Shown here: positions 52,782-61,101 of the stretch, piece by piece
Numbering within the stretch: the first letter of the stretch is position 1
How the letters are laid out: each line of letters begins with the position of its first letter
Origin: Streptomyces luomodiensis
GTDB lineage: Bacteria > Actinomycetota > Actinomycetes > Streptomycetales > Streptomycetaceae
NCBI RefSeq assembly: GCF_031679605.1
Contig: NZ_CP117522.1
Span: 992,001-1,056,000, forward strand
Direction of reading: 5' to 3'
Length of the DNA stretch: 64,000 nt
Notes under the pieces: generated by a model
Told to the model about the DNA's origin: nothing
Seen by the model: only the letters and a program-made list of their open reading frames with translations
The model's database searches: none
Translations under genes and position numbers: made by a program

Positions 52782-54209
52782 TCAGGAGCCCGTCGCCGCC
52801 GTCGTCTTCTCCGGCCGCGGCTCGGCGGTGGCCGGGGCGTGGCGCACCCACAGCGGCCGCAGCCGGCGGGTCAGCAGATAGAGCACCGCGGCGACGGCCG
52901 CCGCGACGAACATGCTCAGATCTCCCGCGTGCGGATGGGCCGAGGCGAACGCCCCGGTGTAGAGGTCGGACCGCCAGAACGGCACCGAGGCCAGCACCCC
53001 GCCGCCCCAGGCGACGATGCCCCAGGAGAGCACCCGTCCGCGGTCGTACAGCTCGGCGATCCGGCCGGGGTCACTGCGGCCGCCCACGTGGTAGTCGAGC
53101 AGCAGCACGGTGGCGAACGGCGCGATGAAGTACGCGGTGAGGTTGAGGAACACCGCGAACTTCTGCTCGGTCCCGGAGTGTCCCCACAGGCTGATCCCGT
53201 ACGCCAGCGCGCAGATGAGGGTGACGGCCTGGGTCCGGGTGACCGGCACCTTCAGCGTCTGGACGGAGATGGCGCCGCCGTAGACGTTGAGGAAGTTCTG
53301 GGCGAGGGCCGAGAGCCCGATGGCGATCAGGGCGGGGACGGCGAACGGCCCGGTCAGCTGGTGCAGGGCGGTGATGGAGTCGGTGCTGGTGGCGTTGGAG
53401 CCGAGGAGCACACCGAGGATGCCGAGCCAGCAGATGGTGACGAAGTTGCCCAGTCCGGTGTACCAGGCGGTGCGGCTCACCACGCGTGGCGTATCGGGCA
53501 GATAGCGCGAGTAGTCCGAGGCGAACGGCGCCCAGGCGACGAGGAAGGAGAGGAACCAGCCGCCGAAGGTGATCCAGCCGCCGGTGGAACCGATGTAGTC
53601 CGGCGCCTTGGGATCGGCGCCGAAGGTGCCCGCGCCCCGCGCCAGGGCCACCACCGTGATCATGACGAACAGCGGAGTGAGCACATAGGTCAGCACCCGC
53701 TGAAGGAAATTGATCATGTTGTAGCCGTAGATGGACACCACCAGCTCGATCAGGGTGAGCGCCAATCCACAGACCCAGAAAGGCAGATGGGTCAGTTCGG
53801 AGATGGCCTTGCCGCCGAGGATCACGGTGACGGCGGCCCAGCCGACCCCGGCGAACACGTTGATGTACGCCACCGGCAGGAAGTTGCCGAAGAAACCGAG
53901 CGGCCCGCGCGCCTGGATCTGCTGGGGCACCCCCAGCCGTACCCCCATCCGGGACATCACGGCCATCAGCAGTGCGCCGAGCCCCGCGCCGACCACGATC
54001 GCGACGACGGCGGCGCCGAAGCTGAGGCCGAGTCCGACCGCGCTGAACCCGAGCAGGATGACGGGGAAGTTGAGACCGGCGGCGAACCAGACGAAGAACT
54101 GCGAACTGGGCTTGCCGTGCCGCTCGTTGTCGGGGATGTGGTCGACCCCGAAGGGCTCCACCTTGGTGACCGCGCTGCCGTACACCGGCGCCGGGTCGTC
54201 GTGGGTCAT
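52782..54209 (-). CDS. NCS1 family permease (purine-cytosine permease type)
   Basis: A 475-residue transporter with about twelve membrane segments. NCS1 features: GVDHIPDNERHGKPSSQFFVWFAAGLNFPV at the start, the helix with GPLGFFGNFLP, and WAPFASDYSRYLP in the middle. NCS1 carriers import nucleobases, hydantoins, allantoin or vitamin-like heterocycles. It lies next to, and on the same strand as, the flavin reductase fusion, on the edge of the oxygenase pathway, and so is a good candidate for importing the pathway substrate. The ATG is behind CAGGAG. Its 3' end is 69 bases from the MITE-like element. Confidence 0.93.
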   Translation of the reverse strand: MTHDDPAPVYGSAVTKVEPFGVDHIPDNERHGKPSSQFFVWFAAGLNFPVILLGFSAVGLGLSFGAAVVAIVVGAGLGALLMAVMSRMGVRLGVPQQIQARGPLGFFGNFLPVAYINVFAGVGWAAVTVILGGKAISELTHLPFWVCGLALTLIELVVSIYGYNMINFLQRVLTYVLTPLFVMITVVALARGAGTFGADPKAPDYIGSTGGWITFGGWFLSFLVAWAPFASDYSRYLPDTPRVVSRTAWYTGLGNFVTICWLGILGVLLGSNATSTDSITALHQLTGPFAVPALIAIGLSALAQNFLNVYGGAISVQTLKVPVTRTQAVTLICALAYGISLWGHSGTEQKFAVFLNLTAYFIAPFATVLLLDYHVGGRSDPGRIAELYDRGRVLSWGIVAWGGGVLASVPFWRSDLYTGAFASAHPHAGDLSMFVAAAVAAVLYLLTRRLRPLWVRHAPATAEPRPEKTTAATGS

Positions 54210-54289
54210 GGGGGTGCTCCTGTGCGGGAGGAGGGGACGTCAGGGGGTGGTGCGGGCCCGGTGGATCTGCGGATCGAGGCAGCGGCGTC

Positions 54290-55207
54290 TCACCACGGCA
54301 GGGGCGCGGTGTGGGAGATGTCGAAGAAACCGCCGCCGCTGTAGACCAGCGGGGCCAGCTCCTCGTGGCGGGCGGAGACCACCCGGCCGGTGAAGACGGT
54401 GTGGCTGCCGGCCTCCAGCCGCTCGCCGATCTCCACCTCCAGCTGGGCGCAGGACCCGTCGATCAGCGGGGCGCCGAAGCCACCGGGGGTCCAGGACAGC
54501 CCGGCGAACTTGTCGTCCGCCTTGGAGGCGAAGGTCTTGGCCACGTCGAGCTGGCCGGCGGCGAGGATGTTGATCCCCAGATGGGTGGCCCGGTGCAGCG
54601 CGGGGTGGGTCGCGGAGCTGCGCTGGACGCAGACCAGCACCATCGGCGGGTCCAGCGAGATGCTGGCGAAGGCGTTCACCGCGAGACCCCGTGGCCTGCC
54701 GTCGTCGTCGCAGGTCACCACGGTGACACCGGTGATGAACTTACGGTGCACCCCGCGCACCAGGTCGGCGTCGACGGCCGCCTGCTGGGTGGTGGTGATG
54801 ATCCCGAGAGCCTCCAGCAGCTGGCGGGGGTCCCAGGTCACCCACTCCTCGCTGACCACCCCGTGGTCGAAGCGGGTGAAGGTGGCGCCGGAGACCTCGA
54901 CCGGCCGGCCGGTGGCCGGCACTCCGAGGAAGTCGCCGGTGTGACTGCCGGTGCTGCGCCAGCGGATCGCCAGCGTTTCGCCGTCCTCCACGATCTCCTC
55001 GATCTCGGTACGGAGATCGGGAAAGGCCTGGCGGATGGCGCGGATGGACTCCTTGAACTGCTCTCGGTCCTGGGGGGCCGCGGCGGGGCCGCGACGGCGT
55101 ACGTAGGCGGGGCTGAGCAGGTCGTCGAGCACGTCGACCTGGCCCCGGTCCCAGACGGCCTGCCAGGTGGAGCGGATGCGGGCGGTGCGGTCAAGAGTAT
55201 GCGTCAT
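54290..55207 (-). CDS. SnoaL-like domain fused to flavin reductase
   Basis: A 305-residue fusion. Residues 1-135 form an NTF2/SnoaL-like polyketide-cyclase fold (RSTWQAVWDRGQVDVLDDLL, FPDLRTEIEEIVEDGETLAIRW). Residues 148-305 are a flavin reductase of the HpaC/RutF type (RGVHRKFITGVTVVTCDDDG, GLAVNAFASISLDPPMVLVCV, GSCAQLEVEIGERLEAGSHTVFTGRV). The reductase would supply FMNH2 to the luciferase-like monooxygenase encoded divergently at 55441. The SnoaL part might bind the substrate or product. I am not aware of this order as a standard fusion. The shared divergent promoter carries the element repeated before gntR. Full length at both ends. Confidence 0.88.
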   Translation of the reverse strand: MTHTLDRTARIRSTWQAVWDRGQVDVLDDLLSPAYVRRRGPAAAPQDREQFKESIRAIRQAFPDLRTEIEEIVEDGETLAIRWRSTGSHTGDFLGVPATGRPVEVSGATFTRFDHGVVSEEWVTWDPRQLLEALGIITTTQQAAVDADLVRGVHRKFITGVTVVTCDDDGRPRGLAVNAFASISLDPPMVLVCVQRSSATHPALHRATHLGINILAAGQLDVAKTFASKADDKFAGLSWTPGGFGAPLIDGSCAQLEVEIGERLEAGSHTVFTGRVVSARHEELAPLVYSGGGFFDISHTAPLPW

Positions 55208-55228
55208 GCCGTGTTCCCTCAGTCAGCT

Positions 55229-55239
55229 CTTGTATGGCA
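55229..55239. promoter_or_regulatory. CTTGTATGGCA element, copy 1
   Basis: CTTGTATGGCA in the divergent promoter between the flavin reductase and monooxygenase genes, 22 bases upstream of the reductase start. The identical 11-mer occurs at 60298-60308 in front of the GntR gene. Likely operator of that regulator. Confidence 0.6.
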
Positions 55240-55440
55240 GAGGACCGTAGAAAGGCCATCAGCTGCTGTCAACACCCTGAGCCGAATGAACCGGAAACGG
55301 ACCTGGGACTCCCTGACTGAACAGCAAAGACACAGGTCAAAAGTTGTTGCCTGGGCCGTGACCCTTGACGGGGCCAGAAATGGACTCCTAGCCTCCCTGC
55401 CATGGCACAGCGTGACCCGGAAGAACAGGACGGACGCTGC

Positions 55441-56580
55441 ATGCGCTTCTCGATATTCCACAACCTCGGTGCCCCGGGCCGTCTCGGCGAGTACGCCGAC
55501 GTCATGGCCGAGGCACGGGAGTTCGCGGTCGCCGCGGACCAGGCGGGCTTCTGGTCCACCTGGTACACCGAGCACCACTTCGGGCACGAGGCGATCGAGA
55601 TCACCCCGAACCCGGTGCTGATGGGCGCGGACATCGCCGCGCGTACGACACGGATCCGGATCGGCCAGGCGGCCTCCATCGCCACCTTCTGGCATCCGCT
55701 GCGGCTCGCCGAGGACATCGCGATGCTCGACCAGCTCTCGGGGGGCCGGGTCGAGGTCGGCCTCGGCCGGGGGCTGTACGGGCGTGAGGCACTCAACCTC
55801 AACGCCCTGGCCGATCCGCGCGACCAGGAGCAGAACCGCGCCCTGTACGACGAGACGGTGGAGGTGCTGCGCAAGGCGTGGAGCGGCGAGTTCTTCTCGC
55901 ACCGGGGTCGCTTCTACGAGTTCCCCGCCCCCGGGGTGAAGTGGAACCATCCCCTCTCCCCCGCCACCCCGGAGTACACCGAGGCCGGTGTCATCACCAA
56001 GATGCAGGTCACGCCGTTTCCGTTGCAGCGGCCGCACCCGCCGCTGTGGCAGGTCATCGACAGCCCCCGCTCGATCAAGGCCGCCGCGGCCGACGGCGTC
56101 CAGGGGATGTTCTGGCTGCCGCCGGTCTCCGCGCTCAAGGAGCGGTTCGAGCTCTACCGGGACACCGCGAGCCAGGCGTCCGGCCGCAGCTACGCGCTCG
56201 GCGAGGGCATCGGCCTGGTGCGCGATGTGTATGTCGCCGACACCGTGGAGCAGGCACGCGCCGAATTCGAAGAGGCGCTGATGACCACCTACCGGTGGAT
56301 CATGCACTGGCGGGGGCTGGCCAACCTCATGGAGGCGGGCGAGGAGCTCACCGACGCCCATGAGCTGTCCTTCGACTTCCTCCAGCGGCGCAATCTGCTG
56401 GTCGGCACCCCCGAGTACGTCGCGGAGAAGATCGCCGAACTGCGCGACGAGGTGGGCCTGGAACATCTGCTGCTGTGGACCACCCACCCCGGTCTGCCGC
56501 ACCGCAACGCCATGCGCAGCCTGGAGCTGTTCGCCGAGAAGGTCATGCCGCAGTTCACCACCGGCGGCGCTCATGGCTGA
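55441..56580 (+). CDS. LLM-class flavin-dependent monooxygenase
   Basis: A 379-residue bacterial-luciferase-like TIM-barrel enzyme. Landmarks: MRFSIFHNLG, the active-site pattern WYTEHHFGHEAIEITPNPV, SGGRVEVGLGRGLYGRE and, near the end, NLLVGTPEYVAEKIAELRDEVG. It uses FMNH2 and O2 to hydroxylate or cleave small substrates; the group includes RutA (pyrimidine ring opening) and pyridine-cleaving enzymes. It is the first gene of a tightly packed plus-strand operon running to 60270 and overlaps the first DUF1185 gene by 8 bases. ATG at 55441 matches the family start; an in-frame ATG at 55402 would add 13 residues without a good ribosome binding site. Confidence 0.92.
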   Translation: MRFSIFHNLGAPGRLGEYADVMAEAREFAVAADQAGFWSTWYTEHHFGHEAIEITPNPVLMGADIAARTTRIRIGQAASIATFWHPLRLAEDIAMLDQLSGGRVEVGLGRGLYGREALNLNALADPRDQEQNRALYDETVEVLRKAWSGEFFSHRGRFYEFPAPGVKWNHPLSPATPEYTEAGVITKMQVTPFPLQRPHPPLWQVIDSPRSIKAAAADGVQGMFWLPPVSALKERFELYRDTASQASGRSYALGEGIGLVRDVYVADTVEQARAEFEEALMTTYRWIMHWRGLANLMEAGEELTDAHELSFDFLQRRNLLVGTPEYVAEKIAELRDEVGLEHLLLWTTHPGLPHRNAMRSLELFAEKVMPQFTTGGAHG

Positions 56581-57181
56581 GGCGCTGCTGCGCAAGGTCG
56601 TCACCGTCACCGATGAGCTGCTGCTGGAGCTCGGCCGCCCGGTCGCGGTGCCGGTGCGCCGGGCCGCGGCGGCCGCGGTGATCCGCAACCCCTGGGCCGG
56701 TGCCGGCTTCGTCGCCGATCTGGGGCCCGAGGTCGAGCGGATCGCACCGGGGCTGGCCCGGCTGCTCACCGGCCGGATCAGCGAGGCGCTGGGCGGGGTC
56801 GACCGGATCGAGTCCTTCGGCAAGGCCGCGATCGTGGGGCTGGACGGGGAGATCGAGCACGGCGGCGCGCTGATCCACACCCCCTTCTTCGGCAATGTCC
56901 TGCGTGAGCTGACCGAGGGCACCTCGATCATCGTCTTCAGCGACGACCGGCTCGCGGCCGGTGAGCCGCTGACCGTGCCGCTGTGGCACAAGACCGCGGC
57001 CGCGACCCGCTCGCACTACCTGACCTGCCAGATCCGCATACCCGACGCGCCCCGCCCGGACGAGATCGTCGTCATCGCGGCCGGGGCGTCCGGCCCACGC
57101 CCGAACGCCCGGATCGGGGACCGCTCCACCGACCCCCTCATCCGCCTCGCCGACCTGGACGACCTGGAGACCGTGACGTGA
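56573..57181 (+). CDS. DUF1185 (amino acid synthesis family) protein A
   Basis: A 202-residue protein of the DUF1185/AA_synth family. Landmarks: LRKVVTVTDELLLELGRPV, VIRNPWAGAGFVADL, FGKAAIVGLDGEIEHGGALIHTPFFG and ATRSHYLTCQIRIPDAPRPDEIVVI. The family name rests on weak early annotation; its reaction is not established. It overlaps the monooxygenase gene by 8 bases and the second DUF1185 gene by 4, so all three are coupled. A 42-base block is identical to the paralogue downstream. The two probably form a heteromer or act on successive intermediates, perhaps as ring- or amide-opening hydrolases. Confidence 0.85.
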   Translation: MAEALLRKVVTVTDELLLELGRPVAVPVRRAAAAAVIRNPWAGAGFVADLGPEVERIAPGLARLLTGRISEALGGVDRIESFGKAAIVGLDGEIEHGGALIHTPFFGNVLRELTEGTSIIVFSDDRLAAGEPLTVPLWHKTAAATRSHYLTCQIRIPDAPRPDEIVVIAAGASGPRPNARIGDRSTDPLIRLADLDDLETVT

Positions 57182-57729
57182 ACCTCCGCAAGATCATCAC
57201 CTTGACCGAGGACATCCACAGCGAGGGCGGCCGCCCGGTGGACCCGCCGGCCCGTACGGCGGTGGTGCTCGCCGTCATCGAGAACCCGTGGGCCGGACAG
57301 GGCTTCGTGGCCGATCTGCTGCCCGGGATCGACGAGGTGGCGCCGAAACTCGGCGAGCTGCTGGCCCCGCGCGTGGTCGAGGCGCTGGGCGCGCCGGTGG
57401 AGGCGTACGGGAAGGCCGCGATCGTGGGGCTGGACGGGGAGATCGAGCACGGCTCCGGGCTGATCCACACCCTCAAGTTCGGCGACCACTTCCGGCGGGC
57501 GGCGAACGCGACGACCCTGCTGCCGGCCGTGGAGAAGCGGGCCGCCGCGGGAACGGTCTTCGACATTCCGCTCAAGCACGTCACCGACGCCACCATCCGC
57601 TCGCACCACCAGAGCATCGAGGTGCGGGTGGCGGACGCGCCGCGCGCCGACGAGATCGTCATCGGGCTCGCGGCGGCCGCCCAGGGCCGCCCCCAGGCCC
57701 GGCTGGCCCCGCTGTCGACGGAGCGGTGA
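57178..57729 (+). CDS. DUF1185 (amino acid synthesis family) protein B
   Basis: A 183-residue paralogue of the preceding gene: LRKIITLTEDIHSEGGRPV, VIENPWAGQGFVADLLPG, YGKAAIVGLDGEIEHGSGLIHT and DATIRSHHQSIEVRVADAPRADEIVIGL. The GTG start overlaps the stop of protein A (GTGA). The block encoding KAAIVGLDGEIEHG is identical at DNA level in both copies (56822-56863 and 57412-57453) although the flanks differ widely, which suggests gene conversion or very strong constraint. The next gene starts 4 bases after the stop. Confidence 0.85.
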   Translation: MNLRKIITLTEDIHSEGGRPVDPPARTAVVLAVIENPWAGQGFVADLLPGIDEVAPKLGELLAPRVVEALGAPVEAYGKAAIVGLDGEIEHGSGLIHTLKFGDHFRRAANATTLLPAVEKRAAAGTVFDIPLKHVTDATIRSHHQSIEVRVADAPRADEIVIGLAAAAQGRPQARLAPLSTER

Positions 57730-57733
57730 GCGC

Positions 57734-58786
57734 ATGGTGAGTGACATGGGCAGGTCCCCTGCGGGCGCGCGGGCGCGCGTCCCGGCCTCCCGGGCCGGGC
57801 ACCGCCCCGCCGCGGCGGCCACGGCCGGCACCGAGCCGTCGGCGCGCACACCTCAGGCGCGCGCCGCGGACGCGCCCGCGGACCCTCCCCGCGCTGCGGC
57901 GCGACCGGAAGGCCCCCGCCGGGCGGCGCGGGCCGGTGCCCCGGTGCCGGTGGCGCTGAGCCACGAAGTCCACGGCGACGGCCCCGGGCTGGTGCTGCTG
58001 CACGGCGTGGGTCTCGACCGCCGGATGTGGGACCGCTGTCTGCCGGCTCTCGCGGCCCGGCACCGGGTCACGCTGGTCGATCTGCGCGGCCACGGCGACT
58101 CCCCGCCCGCGGCGGCCGGGGTGTCCCTCGCCGAGCTGGCCGCGGATGTCGGGGCGCTGCTGAGCGGTCCCACGCATGTCGTCGGCTTCTCGCTCGGCGC
58201 CCTGGTCGCCCAGCGGCTGGGGCTGGACCGGCCGGACCTCACCGCCTCGCTCACCCTGGTCAGCTCGGTCGCGGACCGGTCGGCCGAGGAGCGGGCCGCG
58301 GTGGCCCGCCGCCAGGAGCTGGCCGCCCAGGACTTCGGGGCGTCCGCGCGGGCGGCGGTCGACCGCTGGTTCTCGCCCGCCTGGCGGGAGCGGGAGCCCC
58401 AGCTGGCGCGGCAGGTGCTCGACACCCTGCTGGCCAACGACCGGGCCTGCTACCTCGCCTGTTACCGGGTCTTCGGGACGGCCGACGGCGAGCTGTGGCC
58501 GGGGCTGCCCCGGATCGCCGCCCCCACCGTGGCGGTGACCGGCGAGCGGGACCCCGGTTCGACCCCGGCCATGTCGCACCGGCTGGCCGAGCGGATCCCC
58601 GGCGGCCGGGCGGTGATCGTGGCCGGCGCCCGCCACCTGCTGCCGCTGGAGTGCCCCCAGGAGCTCACCGACGTGATCCTCGCCCACACCGGAAACGCCG
58701 CCGGAAACCCCACCGGAGCCCCCGCCGGAAACCCCAGCGGAGCCGCAACCGGAACCCCCACCGGACAGGAGTCCCACCGCTCATGA
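57734..58786 (+). CDS. Alpha/beta hydrolase
   Basis: A 350-residue protein whose hydrolase fold starts near residue 74. It has the oxyanion motif LVLLHGVGLDRRMW, nucleophile VVGFSLGALVAQRLG (Ser near 152), the acid in TGERDPGSTP and the His in AGARHLLPLE, so the triad is complete. The first 72 residues are an Ala/Arg/Pro-rich extension with no fold, and the last 30 are a short Gly-Asn-Pro-Thr repeat encoded by near-repeats of CCGGAAACCCC. In the Rut pathway a homologue (RutD) hydrolyses the aminoacrylate-type intermediate; by context this enzyme could hydrolyse an enamide, amide or ester intermediate here. It overlaps the aldehyde dehydrogenase gene by 4 bases. Confidence 0.88.
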   Translation: MVSDMGRSPAGARARVPASRAGHRPAAAATAGTEPSARTPQARAADAPADPPRAAARPEGPRRAARAGAPVPVALSHEVHGDGPGLVLLHGVGLDRRMWDRCLPALAARHRVTLVDLRGHGDSPPAAAGVSLAELAADVGALLSGPTHVVGFSLGALVAQRLGLDRPDLTASLTLVSSVADRSAEERAAVARRQELAAQDFGASARAAVDRWFSPAWREREPQLARQVLDTLLANDRACYLACYRVFGTADGELWPGLPRIAAPTVAVTGERDPGSTPAMSHRLAERIPGGRAVIVAGARHLLPLECPQELTDVILAHTGNAAGNPTGAPAGNPSGAATGTPTGQESHRS

Positions 58787-60270
58787 ACCCCCTGCCGCGC
58801 CATGACCACTACATCGCGGGCGAGTGGACCGCCCCCGCCGACGGCGGCTACTTCACCAGCCTCAACCCGGCCACCGCCGAGCCCTGGTACGAGGCGGCGA
58901 GCGGCACCGCCGCCGATGTGGACCGCGCGGTGGGTGCCGCCCGCGCCGCCTTCGAGGATCCGCGCTGGCGCGATCTGAGCCAGACCCGGCGCGGGCGGCT
59001 GCTGCGGAACCTGGGCGATCTGATCGGCGAGCACGCCGAGCGGCTGGCCCGTACCGAGACCCTCGACAACGGCAAGCTGCTGCGCGAGATGCGGGCCCAA
59101 CTCGCCGGACTGCCGGAGTACTTCTACTACTACGCGGGACTCGCCGACAAGATCCAGGGCGAGGTGATCCCCGGGGCGAGCCGCGAGCTGCTCAACTACA
59201 CCCTGCGCGAACCGGTGGGCGTGGTCGGCGCCATCACCCCCTGGAACTCCCCGCTGCTGCTCACCGCCACCAAGCTCGCGCCGGCGCTGGCCGCCGGGAA
59301 CACGGTGGTGGTCAAGCCCTCGGAGCACACCTCGGCCTCGCTGCTGGCGCTGGCGCCGCTCTTCGCGGAGGCGGGTTTCCCGCCGGGGGTGGTCAATGTG
59401 GTCACCGGGTACGGCCCGGACGCGGGCGGACCGCTCACCGAGCACCCGGACGTGGCCAAGGTGACCTTCACCGGCTCCTCGGAGACCGGCCGCCGGATCG
59501 CCCGGACCTGCGCCGACCGGCTGATCCGCTGCACCCTGGAGCTCGGCGGCAAGTCGCCCAACATCATCTTTCCGGACGCCGACCTCGGCTCGGCCGCCAT
59601 GGGGGTGATCGCGGGGATCTTCGCGGCCGCCGGCCAGACCTGTGTGGCGGGCAGCCGGGTGCTGGTGCACCGGGAGGTGTACGACGAGGTACTGGAGCGG
59701 GTGACGGCACGGGCGGCCACGATCCGGATCGGCGATCCGCTGGCGGAGACCACCGAACTCGGCCCGCTCGCCATCGCCGAGCAGCTGGACAAGGTCGAGT
59801 CCTACGTCGAGCTGGGGCGGGCCGAGGGCGGAAAGGTGGTCTGCGGCGGCAGCCGGCCCCGAACCGGCCTCGCCGGGTACTTCTACTCCCCCACCGTCTT
59901 CACCGGCACCGACAACGGGATGCGGATCTGCCAGGAGGAGATCTTCGGGCCGGTCGCGACCGTGCTGCCCTTCGACTCCGAGGAGGAGGCCCTGGCGATC
60001 GCCAACGACTCCGCGTACGGCCTGGCGGCGGGCGTGTGGACCCGGGATGTGAACCGGGTGCACCGGATGGCCGCGCGGCTGGAGGCCGGGACGGTGTGGG
60101 CGAACACCTACCGCTCGATGTCACCGATGTCCCCCCGGGCCGGGTTCAAGACCAGCGGGATGGGGACCGAGCACGGCACGGAGGTGATCCGGGAGTACAC
60201 CCGGCTGAAGAGCGTCTGGATCAACACCAGCGAGGAGCCGGCCGGGGATCCGTTCATCCTGCGGTCCTGA
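58783..60270 (+). CDS. NAD(P)-dependent aldehyde dehydrogenase
   Basis: A 495-residue ALDH. Landmarks: HDHYIAGEWTAPADGG, VVGAITPWNSPLLLTATKLAPALAAGNT, FTGSSETGRRIA, the glutamate motif LELGGKSPNIIF, and the catalytic Cys in AAGQTCVAGSRV. It oxidises a small aldehyde to its acid, probably the last oxidation of the pathway (succinate semialdehyde or a similar product would fit, by analogy). The ATG overlaps the hydrolase stop (ATGA) behind AGGAG. It is the final gene of the operon; the GntR gene follows after 122 bases. Confidence 0.95.
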   Translation: MNPLPRHDHYIAGEWTAPADGGYFTSLNPATAEPWYEAASGTAADVDRAVGAARAAFEDPRWRDLSQTRRGRLLRNLGDLIGEHAERLARTETLDNGKLLREMRAQLAGLPEYFYYYAGLADKIQGEVIPGASRELLNYTLREPVGVVGAITPWNSPLLLTATKLAPALAAGNTVVVKPSEHTSASLLALAPLFAEAGFPPGVVNVVTGYGPDAGGPLTEHPDVAKVTFTGSSETGRRIARTCADRLIRCTLELGGKSPNIIFPDADLGSAAMGVIAGIFAAAGQTCVAGSRVLVHREVYDEVLERVTARAATIRIGDPLAETTELGPLAIAEQLDKVESYVELGRAEGGKVVCGGSRPRTGLAGYFYSPTVFTGTDNGMRICQEEIFGPVATVLPFDSEEEALAIANDSAYGLAAGVWTRDVNRVHRMAARLEAGTVWANTYRSMSPMSPRAGFKTSGMGTEHGTEVIREYTRLKSVWINTSEEPAGDPFILRS

Positions 60271-60297
60271 GCCGAGCCGGCTACCCGGAAGAGGGTT

Positions 60298-60308
60298 CTT
60301 GTATGGCA
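60298..60308. promoter_or_regulatory. CTTGTATGGCA element, copy 2
   Basis: An exact second copy of the element at 55229-55239, here 85 bases upstream of the chosen gntR start. Around it TTGT-N5-ACAA forms a small dyad. Its presence in untranslated sequence supports the downstream start of gntR. Confidence 0.6.
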
Positions 60309-60392
60309 CAACACCCGAGTATGTCCGCGGCTGCCGCCACGGTCCCGTCCTCAGTTGACGGGAAGCGATGGTCACATCTAGGGTCACGTGCC

Positions 60393-61076
60393 ATGCAACG
60401 ACCCGCCGGAAAGCGGCTTCAGCAGACCAGCATGCAGGCGAGGGTCGCCGAAGAGCTGCGGCAGATGATCATCAGTGGTGAGCTGCCGCCCCGCTCCAGC
60501 CTCTCCGAGATGGCGCTGTCCGAGACCTTCGGCGTCAGCCGGACGCCCATCCGCGAGGCCCTCAAACAGCTCCAGATCGAGGGACTGGTCGAAGTGCGGC
60601 CGCGGGTCGGCACGTTCGTCGCCGTACCGTCCCGGCGCGAGCTGACCGAGCTGTTCCAGATGAAGGAGCTGCTGGAGGGCGCCGCCGCCCGGCTGCTGGC
60701 CTTCCGCGGGAACGTGCCCGAAGTGGAGCGGCTGGAAGCCACCATGACGGCGGCCGACGCGGCCGTCCGGGACGGCGACGCCGAGCGGTACGCGGCGCTG
60801 GTCCACGAGTTCCACGACGTGATCGTGGTGGGCGCGGACAACAGCAAGCTGGAGGCCCACTACCGCACCCTGATGAACCAGCTGGCCTACGCCCGGCTGG
60901 TGCGCACCTCGCTGTCCCGGCCCGGCCGGCTGGTCGAGTCCGACGATGAGCACCACCGCGTCCTGAGCCTGATCCGGGCCAAGGACGGCGACGGTGCGGA
61001 GCGGGTGATGCGGGAGCATGTGCGCATGAGCCACCAGGCCCTGATGGCGGGCATGGACGAGCGCCGGGCCGACTGA
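60393..61076 (+). CDS. GntR (FCD) transcriptional regulator of the oxygenase operon
   Basis: A 227-residue regulator. Winged helix (about 13-80, with GELPPRSSLSEMALSETFGVSRTPIREALKQLQIEGLVEVRPRVGTFV) and a C-terminal helical FCD domain with LVHEFHDVIVVGADN and DDEHHRVLSLIRAKD metal/ligand residues. It is likely the repressor of the oxygenase locus: the 11-base element CTTGTATGGCA lies in front of its own gene and in the promoter shared by the monooxygenase and reductase genes. An in-frame ATG at 60303 would add 30 residues but would place the operator inside the coding sequence, so 60393 is preferred. Convergent with the sugar kinase gene after 25 bases. Confidence 0.88.
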   Translation: MQRPAGKRLQQTSMQARVAEELRQMIISGELPPRSSLSEMALSETFGVSRTPIREALKQLQIEGLVEVRPRVGTFVAVPSRRELTELFQMKELLEGAAARLLAFRGNVPEVERLEATMTAADAAVRDGDAERYAALVHEFHDVIVVGADNSKLEAHYRTLMNQLAYARLVRTSLSRPGRLVESDDEHHRVLSLIRAKDGDGAERVMREHVRMSHQALMAGMDERRAD

Positions 61077-61101
61077 AGCGGGCCCCGGCGCCCGTCCGCC
61101 G

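Noticed and set aside
60303..60392. Upstream ATG for the GntR regulator
   Set aside because: It would put the shared CTTGTATGGCA element inside coding sequence and add a Ser/Ala-rich tail not seen in the family.
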